Made by a program: the position numbers and the translations under genes. From Enterobacter hormaechei subsp. hoffmannii (lineage in GTDB: Bacteria > Pseudomonadota > Gammaproteobacteria > Enterobacterales > Enterobacteriaceae): a DNA stretch of 64,000 bases. The notes under the pieces are model-generated. The model saw nothing but the letters and a program-made list of their open reading frames with translations. It searched no databases and was not told the origin of the DNA. The stretch is taken from positions 3,844,001 through 3,908,000 of the forward strand of contig NZ_CP017186.1 in assembly GCF_001729745.1 (NCBI RefSeq), given 5' to 3'. Positions 10,669 to 19,868 of the stretch are shown here, piece by piece. Numbering within the stretch: position 1 is the first letter of the stretch; every line of letters begins with the position of its first letter.

Positions 10669-10983
10669 ATGATCCCAGGCGAATACCGGATCCAGTCCGG
10701 AAACATTGCTCTCAACGTCGGGCGCGAAACCCGAAGTGTGATCGTGGAAAACCACGGCGACAGGCCGATCCAGGTGGGATCGCACTACCACTTTTACGAG
10801 GTCAACCCGGCGCTGAAGTTCGATCGCGAAGCCACCCGAGGTTACCGGCTGAACATCCCGGCCGGCACTGCCGTGCGCTTCGAGCCCGGCCAGAAGCGGG
10901 AAGTGACGCTGGTGCAGGTGACGGGCGCACAGCGCATTTTCGGCTTTCGCGGCGAGGTCATGGGCGAGGTGAAACATGGCTGA
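10669..10983 (+). CDS. ureB: Urease beta subunit
   Basis: Structural subunit with the MIPGEYRI start, [17 protein letters not shown] core and [17 protein letters not shown] segment, 104 residues from the ATG at 10669 (a GTG one codon earlier is also in frame but the ATG is the conserved start). Its stop overlaps the start of ureC by 8 bp, typical for coupled expression of subunits made in equal amounts. Confidence 0.98.
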   Translation: MIPGEYRIQSGNIALNVGRETRSVIVENHGDRPIQVGSHYHFYEVNPALKFDREATRGYRLNIPAGTAVRFEPGQKREVTLVQVTGAQRIFGFRGEVMGEVKHG

Positions 10984-12679
10984 GATTTCACGCCAGGCGT
11001 ATGCCGATATGTTCGGCCCCACTACCGGGGATAAAGTGCGGCTGGCCGACAGCGAGCTGTGGATCGAAGTGGAGGACGATCTCACGATCTACGGCGAAGA
11101 GGTTAAATTCGGCGGCGGAAAAGTGATCCGCGACGGCATGGGACAGGGGCAGATGACCGCCGACGACTGCGTGGATCTGGTGCTCACCAACGCGCTGATT
11201 GTCGATCACTGGGGGATTGTGAAAGCGGATATCGGCATAAAAGATGGGCGGATCTTCGCCGTCGGCAAAGCCGGAAACCCGGACATTCAGCCCGGCGTGA
11301 CGATCCCGATTGGCGCGGCAACGGAAGTGATCGCCGCCGAAGGGAAGATCGTCACCGCTGGCGGGATCGACACCCACATCCACTGGATCTGTCCGCAGCA
11401 GGCGGAAGAGGCGCTGGTCTCCGGCGTCACCACCATGATCGGCGGCGGCACCGGCCCTGCGGCAGGTACAAACGCCACCACCTGCACGCCGGGGCCGTGG
11501 TATATCGCCCGCATGTTGCAGGCCGCCGATACGCTGCCGGTGAATATTGGCCTGCTGGGCAAAGGGAACGGTTCAAACCCGGACGCGCTGCGCGAGCAGA
11601 TCGCGGCTGGCGCCATCGGGCTTAAGATCCACGAAGACTGGGGCGCGACGCCTGCGGCAATCAACTGCTCGCTGGAGGTCGCTGAAGAGATGGATATTCA
11701 GGTGGCGCTACACAGCGACACGCTGAACGAGTCCGGTTTTGTCGAAGACACGCTGGCCGCCATCGCCGGGCGCACCATCCACACCTTCCACACCGAAGGG
11801 GCGGGCGGCGGCCATGCGCCGGATATCATCACCGCCTGCGCGCACCCGAATATTTTGCCCTCCTCCACCAACCCGACGCTGCCCTACACGGTGAATACCA
11901 TCGACGAGCACCTGGACATGCTGATGGTCTGTCACCATCTCGACCCGGATATCGCCGAGGACGTGGCGTTTGCGGAATCCCGTATTCGTCGGGAAACCAT
12001 CGCCGCCGAAGACGTGCTGCACGATATCGGCGCGTTCTCGCTCACCTCGTCAGATTCACAGGCCATGGGCCGCGTGGGGGAAGTGATTATCCGCACCTGG
12101 CAGGTGGCGCACCGCATGAAGGTGCAGCGCGGCGCACTGCCGGAAGAGACCGGCGAGAACGACAACTTCCGCGTGAAGCGCTATGTCGCCAAATACACCA
12201 TTAATCCGGCTCTTACCCACGGCATCGCCCATGAGGTCGGTTCTATTGAGGCGGGCAAGCTGGCGGATCTGGTGGTCTGGTCCCCCGCTTTCTTTGGCGT
12301 CAAACCGGCCACCATCGTCAAAGGCGGGATGATCGCCTGCGCGCCGATGGGCGACATCAACGCCTCGATCCCCACGCCGCAGCCGGTGCATTACCGCCCG
12401 ATGTTTGGTGCACTTGGTGCCGCACGCCACGCCACGCGGCTGACGTTTGTCTCGCAGGCCGCTGATGCCAGCGGCATTCCGCAGCGGCTCGGATTGCAAA
12501 GCGCCACTGCGGTGGTGAAAGGCTGCCGGACGGTGAAAAAGGCCGACATGATCCACAACGATTTACAGCCGAATATCACCGTTGACTCGCAAACCTATGA
12601 GGTTCGCGTCGACGGCGAATTGATCACCAGCGAACCGGCAGAAGTTTTGCCGATGGCGCAACGCTATTTTCTGTTTTGA
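10976..12679 (+). CDS. ureC: Urease alpha (catalytic) subunit
   Basis: Nickel metallohydrolase subunit of 567 residues, the same length as the Klebsiella enzyme. The dinickel ligands are in place: the HIH pair at residues 134-136 in [11 protein letters not shown], the lysine of GLKIHEDWG near 217 that becomes carbamylated, the histidine of [10 protein letters not shown], the histidine in [15 protein letters not shown], the catalytic CHHLDP histidine near 320 (in the mobile flap) and the aspartate of [10 protein letters not shown] near 360. No key residue is missing, so active enzyme is expected when the accessory proteins and nickel are available. Confidence 0.98.
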   Translation: MAEISRQAYADMFGPTTGDKVRLADSELWIEVEDDLTIYGEEVKFGGGKVIRDGMGQGQMTADDCVDLVLTNALIVDHWGIVKADIGIKDGRIFAVGKAGNPDIQPGVTIPIGAATEVIAAEGKIVTAGGIDTHIHWICPQQAEEALVSGVTTMIGGGTGPAAGTNATTCTPGPWYIARMLQAADTLPVNIGLLGKGNGSNPDALREQIAAGAIGLKIHEDWGATPAAINCSLEVAEEMDIQVALHSDTLNESGFVEDTLAAIAGRTIHTFHTEGAGGGHAPDIITACAHPNILPSSTNPTLPYTVNTIDEHLDMLMVCHHLDPDIAEDVAFAESRIRRETIAAEDVLHDIGAFSLTSSDSQAMGRVGEVIIRTWQVAHRMKVQRGALPEETGENDNFRVKRYVAKYTINPALTHGIAHEVGSIEAGKLADLVVWSPAFFGVKPATIVKGGMIACAPMGDINASIPTPQPVHYRPMFGALGAARHATRLTFVSQAADASGIPQRLGLQSATAVVKGCRTVKKADMIHNDLQPNITVDSQTYEVRVDGELITSEPAEVLPMAQRYFLF

Positions 12680-12688
12680 GGAGTGATG

Positions 12689-13153
12689 ATGATTTATTTA
12701 ACCCAACGCCTGGACCACGCGCACCCCGTCACCGCCAGCGTTACGCTGCCGATTGACGTGCGGGTAAAAAGCCGCGCCCGCGTGGCGCTGAACGACGGCC
12801 GCGAAGCCGGGCTAATGCTGCCGCGCGGCCTGCTGCTGCGCGGGGGCGACCTGCTGACTACCGACGATGGCAGCGAAGTGATCGAAGTGATCGCCGCCCC
12901 GGAGTCGGTTTCCGTGGTGCGCTGTGCCGACCCGTTCCTGCTCGCCCGCGCCTGTTATCACCTGGGCAACCGCCACGTACCGCTGCAAATCATGCCCGGC
13001 GAAATGCGCTACCACCACGATCACGTTCTCGACGACATGCTACGTCAGTTCGGGCTGGAGGTGACCTTCGCCAGCCTGCCCTTTGAACCAGAAGCGGGCG
13101 CTTACACCAGCGATGCCCACAGTCATGGCCACTCCCACGCTCATTCACATTAA
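12689..13153 (+). CDS. ureE: Urease nickel chaperone UreE
   Basis: Metallochaperone that supplies nickel to the urease apoprotein-UreDFG complex. The protein has 154 residues from the ATG that follows GAGGAGTG with good spacing (two closely spaced upstream in-frame starts exist). The N-terminal peptide-binding domain precedes the metal-binding domain containing ACYHLGNRHVPLQI and YHHDHVLDDMLRQFG, and the C-terminus is histidine-rich (HSHGHSHAHSH), a nickel-storing tail as in Klebsiella UreE. Confidence 0.96.
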   Translation: MIYLTQRLDHAHPVTASVTLPIDVRVKSRARVALNDGREAGLMLPRGLLLRGGDLLTTDDGSEVIEVIAAPESVSVVRCADPFLLARACYHLGNRHVPLQIMPGEMRYHHDHVLDDMLRQFGLEVTFASLPFEPEAGAYTSDAHSHGHSHAHSH

Positions 13154-13162
13154 GGACTCATC

Positions 13163-13702
13163 ATGCGTAAGTATTTACCGCTGTTTCTGCTGGCCTTTTC
13201 CGTTCCGGCGCTTGCCCATCCCGGGCACGGAACCGACAGCTTTCAGGCAGGTTTTCTCCATCCGCTGACCGGGCTGGATCACCTGCTGATGCTGACGGGG
13301 GCTGGCGTGCTGTCCGCCCTGAGCGGCCGCAAGCTGCTGCTGCCGTTAGCAACGCTCGGCATGATGCTGGCTGGCGCCGTTACGGGCAGCCTGCTCGGCG
13401 GCTTTAGCGGCATGGAGATGCTGATTATCGCCTCACTGGCGGTCTGCGGCGTGATGATGTTTAAGACTGAAAATCGCCTGCTGCTGGCGGTTCCAGCCCT
13501 GGCGATGTTCCACGGCTGGGCGCACGGCGTGGAGATGTCCGGCCACAGCTTCTGGCTCTTTACCAGCGGATTTATGTTAGCCAGTGCCACGGTGCTGTGC
13601 GCCAGCTTCGCGGCAGGGCTGCTGCTGCGCCGTCACGACGGCCTGCGTAAGACCTTCGGCGGCGGGCTGATCGTCTCTGCCCTGCTGGCGCTGATGAGCT
13701 GA
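13163..13702 (+). CDS. ureJ: Urease-associated HupE/UreJ membrane protein
   Basis: A 179-residue hydrophobic protein with a signal peptide ([18 protein letters not shown]) followed directly by HPGHGTD and the [12 protein letters not shown] motif, the histidine-rich signature of the HupE/UreJ family, and five or six further hydrophobic helices. Related proteins act as secondary nickel or cobalt transporters; a nickel-uptake or nickel-tolerance role in this operon is inferred from context. It sits between ureE and ureF and its stop overlaps the ureF start (TGATG), so it is translated as part of the operon. The classical Klebsiella operon lacks it. Confidence 0.9.
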   Translation: MRKYLPLFLLAFSVPALAHPGHGTDSFQAGFLHPLTGLDHLLMLTGAGVLSALSGRKLLLPLATLGMMLAGAVTGSLLGGFSGMEMLIIASLAVCGVMMFKTENRLLLAVPALAMFHGWAHGVEMSGHSFWLFTSGFMLASATVLCASFAAGLLLRRHDGLRKTFGGGLIVSALLALMS

Positions 13703-14376
13703 TGGAGCACGCCCGCCAGCGGCTGCGCCTGATGCAGCTCTCCAGCAGTAGCCTGCCGGTCGGATCGTATACCTGGTCACAGGGGCTGGAGTGGGCTGTC
13801 GAGGCCGGGTGGATCACGGACGCTGAGGCCTTCAGGCGCTGGCAGATCCAGCAAATGGAGCAGAGCTTTTTCTGCGTCGACCTGCCGCTGTTTATCCGCC
13901 TGTATCATGCCTGCGAGAAGCAGGAGGTCGCGACAGCAAAACGCTGGACGGCATACCTGCTCGCCTGTCGGGAAACGCGCGAACTGCGCGAGGAAGAACG
14001 CAACCGCGGCGCGGCCTTTACGCGCCTGGTTAAAAGCTGGGAACCCGCCTGCCCGCCAGAATGGCTGCCGCTGTTGATGCAGAGCCAGCTCGGCGGTATG
14101 GCGTGGCTCGGCGTGCGCTGGGGCATTAGCGCGCGCGAGCTGGCGCTGAGCCTCGGCTACAGCTGGATTGAGAGCGCGGTGATGGCGGGCGTCAAGCTGG
14201 TGCCGTTTGGGCAGCAGGCCGCACAACAGCTGATTATCGACCTGAGCGACCATTTTGCCGCTGGGTTTGAACAGGCATTTTTACGTGGCGACGACGCGCT
14301 GGGGGCAGCTACGCCGCTGTCCGCCATCGCCTCCGCACGCCACGAAACCCAATATTCACGACTATTCCGTTCCTGA
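13702..14376 (+). CDS. ureF: Urease accessory protein UreF
   Basis: Component of the UreDFG maturation complex; it recruits UreG and gates its GTPase during nickel insertion. The 224-residue protein shows the family start region [21 protein letters not shown], the [11 protein letters not shown] segment and the C-terminal YSRLFRS conserved among UreF proteins. Its ATG overlaps the ureJ stop by one base; ureG follows after 9 bp. Confidence 0.96.
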   Translation: MEHARQRLRLMQLSSSSLPVGSYTWSQGLEWAVEAGWITDAEAFRRWQIQQMEQSFFCVDLPLFIRLYHACEKQEVATAKRWTAYLLACRETRELREEERNRGAAFTRLVKSWEPACPPEWLPLLMQSQLGGMAWLGVRWGISARELALSLGYSWIESAVMAGVKLVPFGQQAAQQLIIDLSDHFAAGFEQAFLRGDDALGAATPLSAIASARHETQYSRLFRS

Positions 14377-14385
14377 GGAGTCAAT

Positions 14386-15003
14386 ATGGCTGATTACAAA
14401 CATCCCCTGCGCGTTGGCGTGGGCGGCCCGGTAGGGTCGGGCAAAACCGCCCTGCTGGAAGCGCTCTGCAAGGCGATGCGCGACACCTATCATCTTGCGG
14501 TGGTGACTAACGATATCTACACCAAAGAGGATCAGCGCATCCTGACCGAGGCGGGTGCGCTTGAGCCAGAGCGCATCGTAGGGGTGGAAACGGGCGGCTG
14601 TCCGCACACCGCCATCCGCGAAGATGCCTCAATGAACCTGGCAGCGGTGGAAGCCTTGAGCGAGAAGTTCGGCAATCTGGATCTGATCTTCGTCGAAAGC
14701 GGCGGGGATAACCTGAGCGCGACCTTCAGCCCGGAGCTGGCGGACCTCACCATCTACGTGATCGACGTGGCCGAGGGGGAAAAAATCCCGCGCAAAGGCG
14801 GGCCGGGGATCACCAAATCCGATTTTCTGGTGATCAATAAAACCGACCTCGCGCCGTACGTGGGGGCGTCGCTGGAGGTAATGGAGCGAGACACTAATCG
14901 CATGCGCGGCGAGCGTCCGTGGACCTTTACCAACCTGAAGGCGGGTGACGGGCTGGCGACGATTATTGCGTTTCTGGAAGAGAAAGGGATGCTGCGGATG
15001 TAG
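14386..15003 (+). CDS. ureG: Urease accessory GTPase UreG
   Basis: SIMIBI-class GTPase that powers nickel insertion into urease. The 205 residues include the P-loop [13 protein letters not shown] near residues 12-24, the [12 protein letters not shown] switch region, the [17 protein letters not shown] metal-binding segment with the CPH motif near residue 72, and [11 protein letters not shown] as guanine-specificity motif. It is the last gene of the operon; a REP palindrome and an IS element follow. Confidence 0.97.
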   Translation: MADYKHPLRVGVGGPVGSGKTALLEALCKAMRDTYHLAVVTNDIYTKEDQRILTEAGALEPERIVGVETGGCPHTAIREDASMNLAAVEALSEKFGNLDLIFVESGGDNLSATFSPELADLTIYVIDVAEGEKIPRKGGPGITKSDFLVINKTDLAPYVGASLEVMERDTNRMRGERPWTFTNLKAGDGLATIIAFLEEKGMLRM

Positions 15004-15014
15004 TGCGGTTTATT

Positions 15015-15046
15015 GCCGGGTGGCGGCTTCGCCTGACCCGGCCTAC
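15015..15046. repeat. REP palindrome
   Basis: GCCGGGTGGCGGCTTCGCC-type arm facing GACCCGGCCTAC; lies 12 bp after the ureG stop and just before the REP that carries the IS481 insertion, so this gap held a REP pair before insertion. Confidence 0.85.
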
Positions 15047-15068
15047 GATTTTTGCAGACCCGGTAAGC

Positions 15069-16370
15069 CCAGGGTATGAACCGGGAACATGGGTAACACT
15101 TTAGACCGGATACATGGGTAACAGTTATAACTGGCATAGAAGAGGAGACTCGCTATGCCCTGGACTGAGACCCGACCTATGCAACGCCTTGATTTCATCC
15201 GTGCCTGCCATGCAGGTACGGATTCTTTTTCTGCCCTCTGCCGTCTCTTCGGCATCAGTCGAAAAACCGGTTACAAATGGCTTCAGCGTTTTGACCCCTC
15301 TGACCTGTCATCTCTCTCTGACCGGTCACGTGCTCCGCACTCCCACTCCCGGACAGTTCCTGATGATATCGCCGGGCAGCTTACGGCCCTGAGGCAAAAA
15401 CACCCTGACTGGGGCCCCAAAAAACTGCGGATGTGGCTGCTCAATCATCACGTCGATTTTACCGTCCCCGCTGCCAGTACTATCGGCGATATCCTCAAGC
15501 GTGAAGGCCTGGTTCCGGATAAAAAGCGAAAACGCAGAACCCCGGGCAATCGCCAGCCCCTGACCATCATCAGTGAGAACAATCAGGTCTGGAGCGCTGA
15601 TTTTAAAGGCAAGTTCAGGCTGCTGAGCCGGAAATACTGTCATCCCTTCACCCTCACCGACAATCACAGCCGGTATCTTCTGAGCTGCCGGGGAGCAGAC
15701 CGGGAGAGCGAGCCCTTCGTCAGGCAGTGCCTGACGGATGCGTTCCTGGAGTACGGTCTGCCGGAAGTCCTGAGAACGGATAATGGTCAGCCTTTCGCAG
15801 GAACAGGTATCGTCGGGTTAAGTCGCCTTGCAGTCTGGCTGATAAAGCTGGGCATCAGACCGGAACGCATCAGAAAGGGGCATCCGGAAGAAAACGGCCG
15901 TCATGAGCGAATGCATCGTTCGCTGAAAAGTGCAGTAAAACAGGGCAACATATTTATGACGATGGAAGAACAACAGCGGTGGTTCAGTGGCTACCGGGAA
16001 GAGTTTAACTATGAAAGGCCACATGAAGCCCTGGCGGGTGCAACGCCCGGAACGGTATGGCAACCCTCAGGCCGGCACTGGGATGGCAGGGTTCCTGAAT
16101 ATGCTTATCCGGAAGGAGGTACGGTCTACAGGGTGAAATCAAGGGGGACACTCTATATGGGGAAAAAGGGGACGGTGTTCCTGAGTGAAGCGCTGACTGA
16201 TGAGTACATCATGCTGGAAGAACAAGATGATGGCCTGGAGGCCATCATCTTTAATGGAATAACGCTTGCGTACTACGACCGAAAAACCCAGAGTGTGCTC
16301 CGGATAGACTGAAAAGTGTTACCTATGTTCCCGGTCTGATCTGTTACCTATGTATACGGTCATACACCAG
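15069..16370 (+). mobile_element. IS481-family insertion sequence, copy 1, with target duplication
   Basis: Element of about 1294 bp (15073-16366) bounded by CCAG on both sides (15069-15072 and 16367-16370); 3 bp is equally possible because of one ambiguous G. The ends are imperfect inverted repeats, each containing two copies of a CATRGGTAACA-type motif, and one transposase gene fills the interior. The flanks CCCGGTAAGC and CGCCACCGGG are the two arms of a REP palindrome, so the element sits in the REP centre. An apparently identical copy lies at 44992-46293 in reverse orientation. Confidence 0.9.
15155..16312 (+). CDS. IS481-family transposase, copy 1
   Basis: A 385-residue DDE transposase. 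An N-terminal helix-turn-helix (SALCRLFGISRKTGYKWLQRF, abridged; about residues 27-47) is followed by the RNase H-like catalytic core with aspartates in WSADFKGKF and LRTDNGQPF and the glutamate of KGHPEENGRHERMH. The frame is complete with a GAGGAG ribosome-binding site and is identical in protein sequence to the second copy, so both may be active and the duplication is recent. Confidence 0.93.
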   Translation: MPWTETRPMQRLDFIRACHAGTDSFSALCRLFGISRKTGYKWLQRFDPSDLSSLSDRSRAPHSHSRTVPDDIAGQLTALRQKHPDWGPKKLRMWLLNHHVDFTVPAASTIGDILKREGLVPDKKRKRRTPGNRQPLTIISENNQVWSADFKGKFRLLSRKYCHPFTLTDNHSRYLLSCRGADRESEPFVRQCLTDAFLEYGLPEVLRTDNGQPFAGTGIVGLSRLAVWLIKLGIRPERIRKGHPEENGRHERMHRSLKSAVKQGNIFMTMEEQQRWFSGYREEFNYERPHEALAGATPGTVWQPSGRHWDGRVPEYAYPEGGTVYRVKSRGTLYMGKKGTVFLSEALTDEYIMLEEQDDGLEAIIFNGITLAYYDRKTQSVLRID

Positions 16371-16388
16371 CGCCACCGGGCAAAAGAC

Positions 16389-17402
16389 TTACGCCTCAGG
16401 CAGCTCCGCCAGCGGCCAGCGCGGACGCACGGACACGCTCAGGTCAGCCGTGGCGCCAGCGTTCAGGCGCACCATCCCGGCGTAGGCGATCATCGCCCCG
16501 TTATCGGTACAAAATTCCGGACGCGCGTAGAACACTTCCCCACGACGCTTTTGCATCATTTCGGCAAGCTTCGCGCGCAGCGTACGGTTGGCGCTCACGC
16601 CACCGGCCATCACCAGGCGCTTAAAGCCCGTCTGATCCAGCGCACGCTTGCACTTGATCATCAGCGTATCCACCACCGCATCTTCGAACGCGCGGGCGAT
16701 GTCGGCACGCGTCTGCTCGCTGTCGTCGTTATTGCGAATGGTGTTCGCCGCGAAGGTTTTCAGACCGGAGAAACTAAAATCCAGCCCCGGACGATCGGTC
16801 ATCGGACGCGGGAAGACAAAGCGCCCTTCCGTTCCCTGCGCGGCCATTTTCGACAGCATCGGGCCGCCAGGATAATCCAGGCCAAGCAGCTTGGCAGTTT
16901 TGTCGAAGGCTTCACCGGCCGCGTCGTCGATCGATTCGCCCAGCAGCTCATACTTGCCAATGCCCGTTACGCTAATCAGCTGCGTATGACCGCCGGAGAC
17001 CAGCAGCGCCACAAACGGGAACGCTGGCGGATTGGCTTCCAGCATCGGAGCCAGAAGATGTCCTTCCATATGGTGAACCGGAATGGCCGGAACGTCCCAC
17101 GCGAAGGCCAGCGAACGCCCTACCGTTGCGCCGACCAGCAGCGCGCCAACCAGGCCCGGTCCTGCAGTATAGGCCACGGCATCAATATCTTTTGCACTTA
17201 ACCCGGCCTCTTTCAGTGCCGCCTTAATCAGGGGAACCGTTTTACGCACGTGGTCACGAGAGGCCAGTTCAGGCACGACGCCGCCGTAGTCAGCGTGCAA
17301 TTTCACCTGACTATACAGTTGGTTGGCCAGAAGCCCTTTTTCGTCGTCGTAAATCGCGATGCCGGTTTCATCGCAGGATGTTTCAATACCCAGTACACGC
17401 AT
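16389..17402 (-). CDS. tsaD: tRNA N6-threonylcarbamoyladenosine synthase subunit TsaD
   Basis: Catalytic subunit of the TsaBDE complex that transfers threonylcarbamoyl to A37 of ANN-decoding tRNAs; essential in most bacteria (formerly gcp/ygjD). The 337 residues include the ASKHA-fold start [16 protein letters not shown], the metal-binding HMEGH at about residues 111-115, and [10 protein letters not shown] near residue 270. It is divergent from rpsU. Only 19 bp separates its stop from the right edge of the IS element, so the insertion left the gene intact. Confidence 0.98.
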   Translation of the reverse strand: MRVLGIETSCDETGIAIYDDEKGLLANQLYSQVKLHADYGGVVPELASRDHVRKTVPLIKAALKEAGLSAKDIDAVAYTAGPGLVGALLVGATVGRSLAFAWDVPAIPVHHMEGHLLAPMLEANPPAFPFVALLVSGGHTQLISVTGIGKYELLGESIDDAAGEAFDKTAKLLGLDYPGGPMLSKMAAQGTEGRFVFPRPMTDRPGLDFSFSGLKTFAANTIRNNDDSEQTRADIARAFEDAVVDTLMIKCKRALDQTGFKRLVMAGGVSANRTLRAKLAEMMQKRRGEVFYARPEFCTDNGAMIAYAGMVRLNAGATADLSVSVRPRWPLAELPEA

Positions 17403-17491
17403 GACTTGTTTTACCTCGTTTCAATACCGCGCAGTGTAGAGCCTGGGCGGGTTGATGTAAAACTTTGTTCGCCCCAGGAAGAAGCCTCGTG

Positions 17492-17568
17492 TATACTCTT
17501 CCCCCTTATAAAAGTCCCTTTCAAAATCGCATCGGTGCTTTACAAAGCAGCAGCATTTGCAGTAAAAT
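17492..17568 (+). promoter_or_regulatory. Promoters of the rpsU-dnaG-rpoD operon
   Basis: A sigma-70 promoter is clear: TTTACA at 17539-17544 and TAAAAT at 17563-17568 with an 18 bp spacer. A second -10 with extended motif, GTGTATACT, lies at 17489-17497. This corresponds to the tandem promoters known ahead of rpsU in E. coli. Confidence 0.7.
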
Positions 17569-17599
17569 TCCGCACCATTTTGAAATAAGCTGGCGTTGA

Positions 17600-17854
<255 letters not shown>

Positions 17855-17858
17855 TCTG

Positions 17859-17878
17859 TTGAGGGCCACAGCCCTCAA
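17859..17878 (+). terminator. Attenuating hairpin between rpsU and dnaG
   Basis: Perfect stem TTGAGGGC/GCCCTCAA with a four-base loop and no strong T run. It sits where E. coli carries terminator T1 that lowers dnaG relative to rpsU expression. Confidence 0.75.
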
Positions 17879-17969
17879 TTGACAGACAGAGTTGTAGTCG
17901 TAAGGCCGTGCTTCCGGAAGGAATGCGCGGCTTGTTTTCGTTTATAAGTCGCTTAAATTTTTGGGGCAT

Positions 17970-19715
17970 ATGGCCGGAAGAATCCCACGCGTTTTCATCA
18001 ATGACCTGCTTGCCAGAACCGACATCGTCGATCTCATCGACGCGCGGGTGAAGCTAAAAAAGCAGGGCAAGAACTACCATGCGTGCTGTCCGTTCCATAA
18101 CGAAAAAACCCCCTCTTTCACCGTAAACGGTGAAAAGCAGTTCTACCATTGCTTCGGCTGTGGCGCACACGGTAATGCCGTCGATTTTTTGATGAACTAC
18201 GACAAGCTCGAGTTCGTTGAAACCGTCGAAGAGCTGGCGGCGATGCATAACCTTGAAGTGCCGTATGAAGCAGGCAGTGGGCCAAGTCAGATCGAGCGCC
18301 ATCAGCGGCAAACGCTATATCAGTTGATGGATGGCCTGAATTCGTTTTACCAACAGTCTCTTAAGCACTCTGCGGCTGAGCCTGCGCGTCAGTATCTGAA
18401 CAAGCGCGGACTGAGCGACGATGTGATTGCGCGTTTCGCTATTGGTTACGCCCCGCCCGGCTGGGACAACGTGTTAAAGCGTTTTGGCGGCAATAGCGAA
18501 GATCGTAAATCCCTCATCGACGCAGGCATGCTGGTCACCAACGACCAGGGACGAAGCTACGACCGCTTCCGTGAACGGGTGATGTTCCCGATCCGCGACA
18601 AGCGTGGCCGGGTGATAGGTTTTGGTGGTCGCGTGCTGGGTGATGCCCTGCCGAAATACCTTAACTCCCCGGAAACCGATATTTTCCATAAGGGCCGCCA
18701 GCTTTACGGTCTTTATGAGGCACAGCAGGATAATGCGGAACCTCCGCGTCTTCTGGTCGTCGAAGGCTATATGGATGTTGTTGCGCTGGCGCAGTACGAC
18801 ATTAACTATGCCGTTGCGTCGCTGGGAACGTCCACCACGGCGGACCATATCCAGTTGCTGTTCCGCGTCACCAACAACGTGATTTGCTGTTACGACGGTG
18901 ACCGCGCAGGACGCGACGCCGCCTGGCGAGCGCTGGAAACCGCGTTGCCGTATATGACCGACGGGCGTCAGCTACGCTTTATGTTCCTGCCCGACGGTGA
19001 AGACCCGGATACGCTGGTGCGTAAAGAGGGCAAAGCGGCATTTGAAGCGCGGATGGAGCAGGCACAGCCGCTCTCCACGTTTCTGTTTAACAGCCTGATG
19101 CCGCAGGTGGATTTGAGTACCCCTGACGGGCGCGCGCAGCTCAGCACGCTGGCGCTGCCGTTAATCAGCCAGGTGCCCGGCGAAACGCTGCGCATCTATC
19201 TGCGTCAGGAGTTAGGCAACAAGCTCGGCATTCTGGATGACAGCCAGCTTGAACGTTTAATGCCTAAACAGGCTGAAAACGGCACGGTACGCCCCGCGCC
19301 TCAGCTAAAACGCACAACCATGCGTATACTGATAGGGTTGCTGGTGCAAAACCCCGAACTTGCTCCGCAAGTGCCGTCACTGGCGGGTTTGAACCACGAA
19401 AAATTGCCCGGACTTGGCTTATTTTCAGAATTGGTCAACACTTGTTTGTCGCAGCCAGGTCTGACCACCGGACAACTTTTAGAGCATTATCGCGGCACAA
19501 AAGAGGCCGCTACCCTTGAAAAACTGTCGATGTGGGACGATATAGCAGATAAGGATATCGCAGAAAAAACGTTCACCGACTCACTCAACCATATGTTTGA
19601 TTCGATGCTTGAGTTGCGCCAGGAAGAGTTGATAGCTCGCGAGCGCACCCATGGCTTAAGCAGCGAAGAACGCCGGGAGCTCTGGATGATTAACCAGGAA
19701 CTGGCGAAGAAATAA
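17970..19715 (+). CDS. dnaG: DNA primase
   Basis: Synthesises RNA primers at the replication fork, recruited by DnaB helicase. From the ATG giving MAGRIPRVFI the protein has 581 residues, as in E. coli; three upstream codons are in frame but not conserved. The N-terminal CHC2 zinc domain shows CPFHNEKTPSFTV and FYHCFGCGAHGNA (residues about 40-70), the TOPRIM core shows VVEGYMDVVA and YDGDRAGRDAA, and the C-terminal region (about 440-581) is the helicase-interacting domain. The weak translation context and the upstream hairpin keep the level low. Confidence 0.99.
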   Translation: MAGRIPRVFINDLLARTDIVDLIDARVKLKKQGKNYHACCPFHNEKTPSFTVNGEKQFYHCFGCGAHGNAVDFLMNYDKLEFVETVEELAAMHNLEVPYEAGSGPSQIERHQRQTLYQLMDGLNSFYQQSLKHSAAEPARQYLNKRGLSDDVIARFAIGYAPPGWDNVLKRFGGNSEDRKSLIDAGMLVTNDQGRSYDRFRERVMFPIRDKRGRVIGFGGRVLGDALPKYLNSPETDIFHKGRQLYGLYEAQQDNAEPPRLLVVEGYMDVVALAQYDINYAVASLGTSTTADHIQLLFRVTNNVICCYDGDRAGRDAAWRALETALPYMTDGRQLRFMFLPDGEDPDTLVRKEGKAAFEARMEQAQPLSTFLFNSLMPQVDLSTPDGRAQLSTLALPLISQVPGETLRIYLRQELGNKLGILDDSQLERLMPKQAENGTVRPAPQLKRTTMRILIGLLVQNPELAPQVPSLAGLNHEKLPGLGLFSELVNTCLSQPGLTTGQLLEHYRGTKEAATLEKLSMWDDIADKDIAEKTFTDSLNHMFDSMLELRQEELIARERTHGLSSEERRELWMINQELAKK

Positions 19716-19868
19716 AAAATTTAACGGCTTAAGTGCCGAATATCGATCGGGAAGCCCCCGGCAGCCGCACTGAGAGGCAGCGGCAAAAATATAAGTACGC
19801 CCTCGCTTTAAAGGTTGGCAGCCCTATCGCCGACACCAATCAAACGAATTAAGTGTGGATACCGTCTT

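Noticed and set aside
15326-15667. Long antisense frame within the IS481 transposase gene (also in copy 2)
   Set aside because: Shadow of the transposase in the opposite strand, without ribosome-binding site or known domain.
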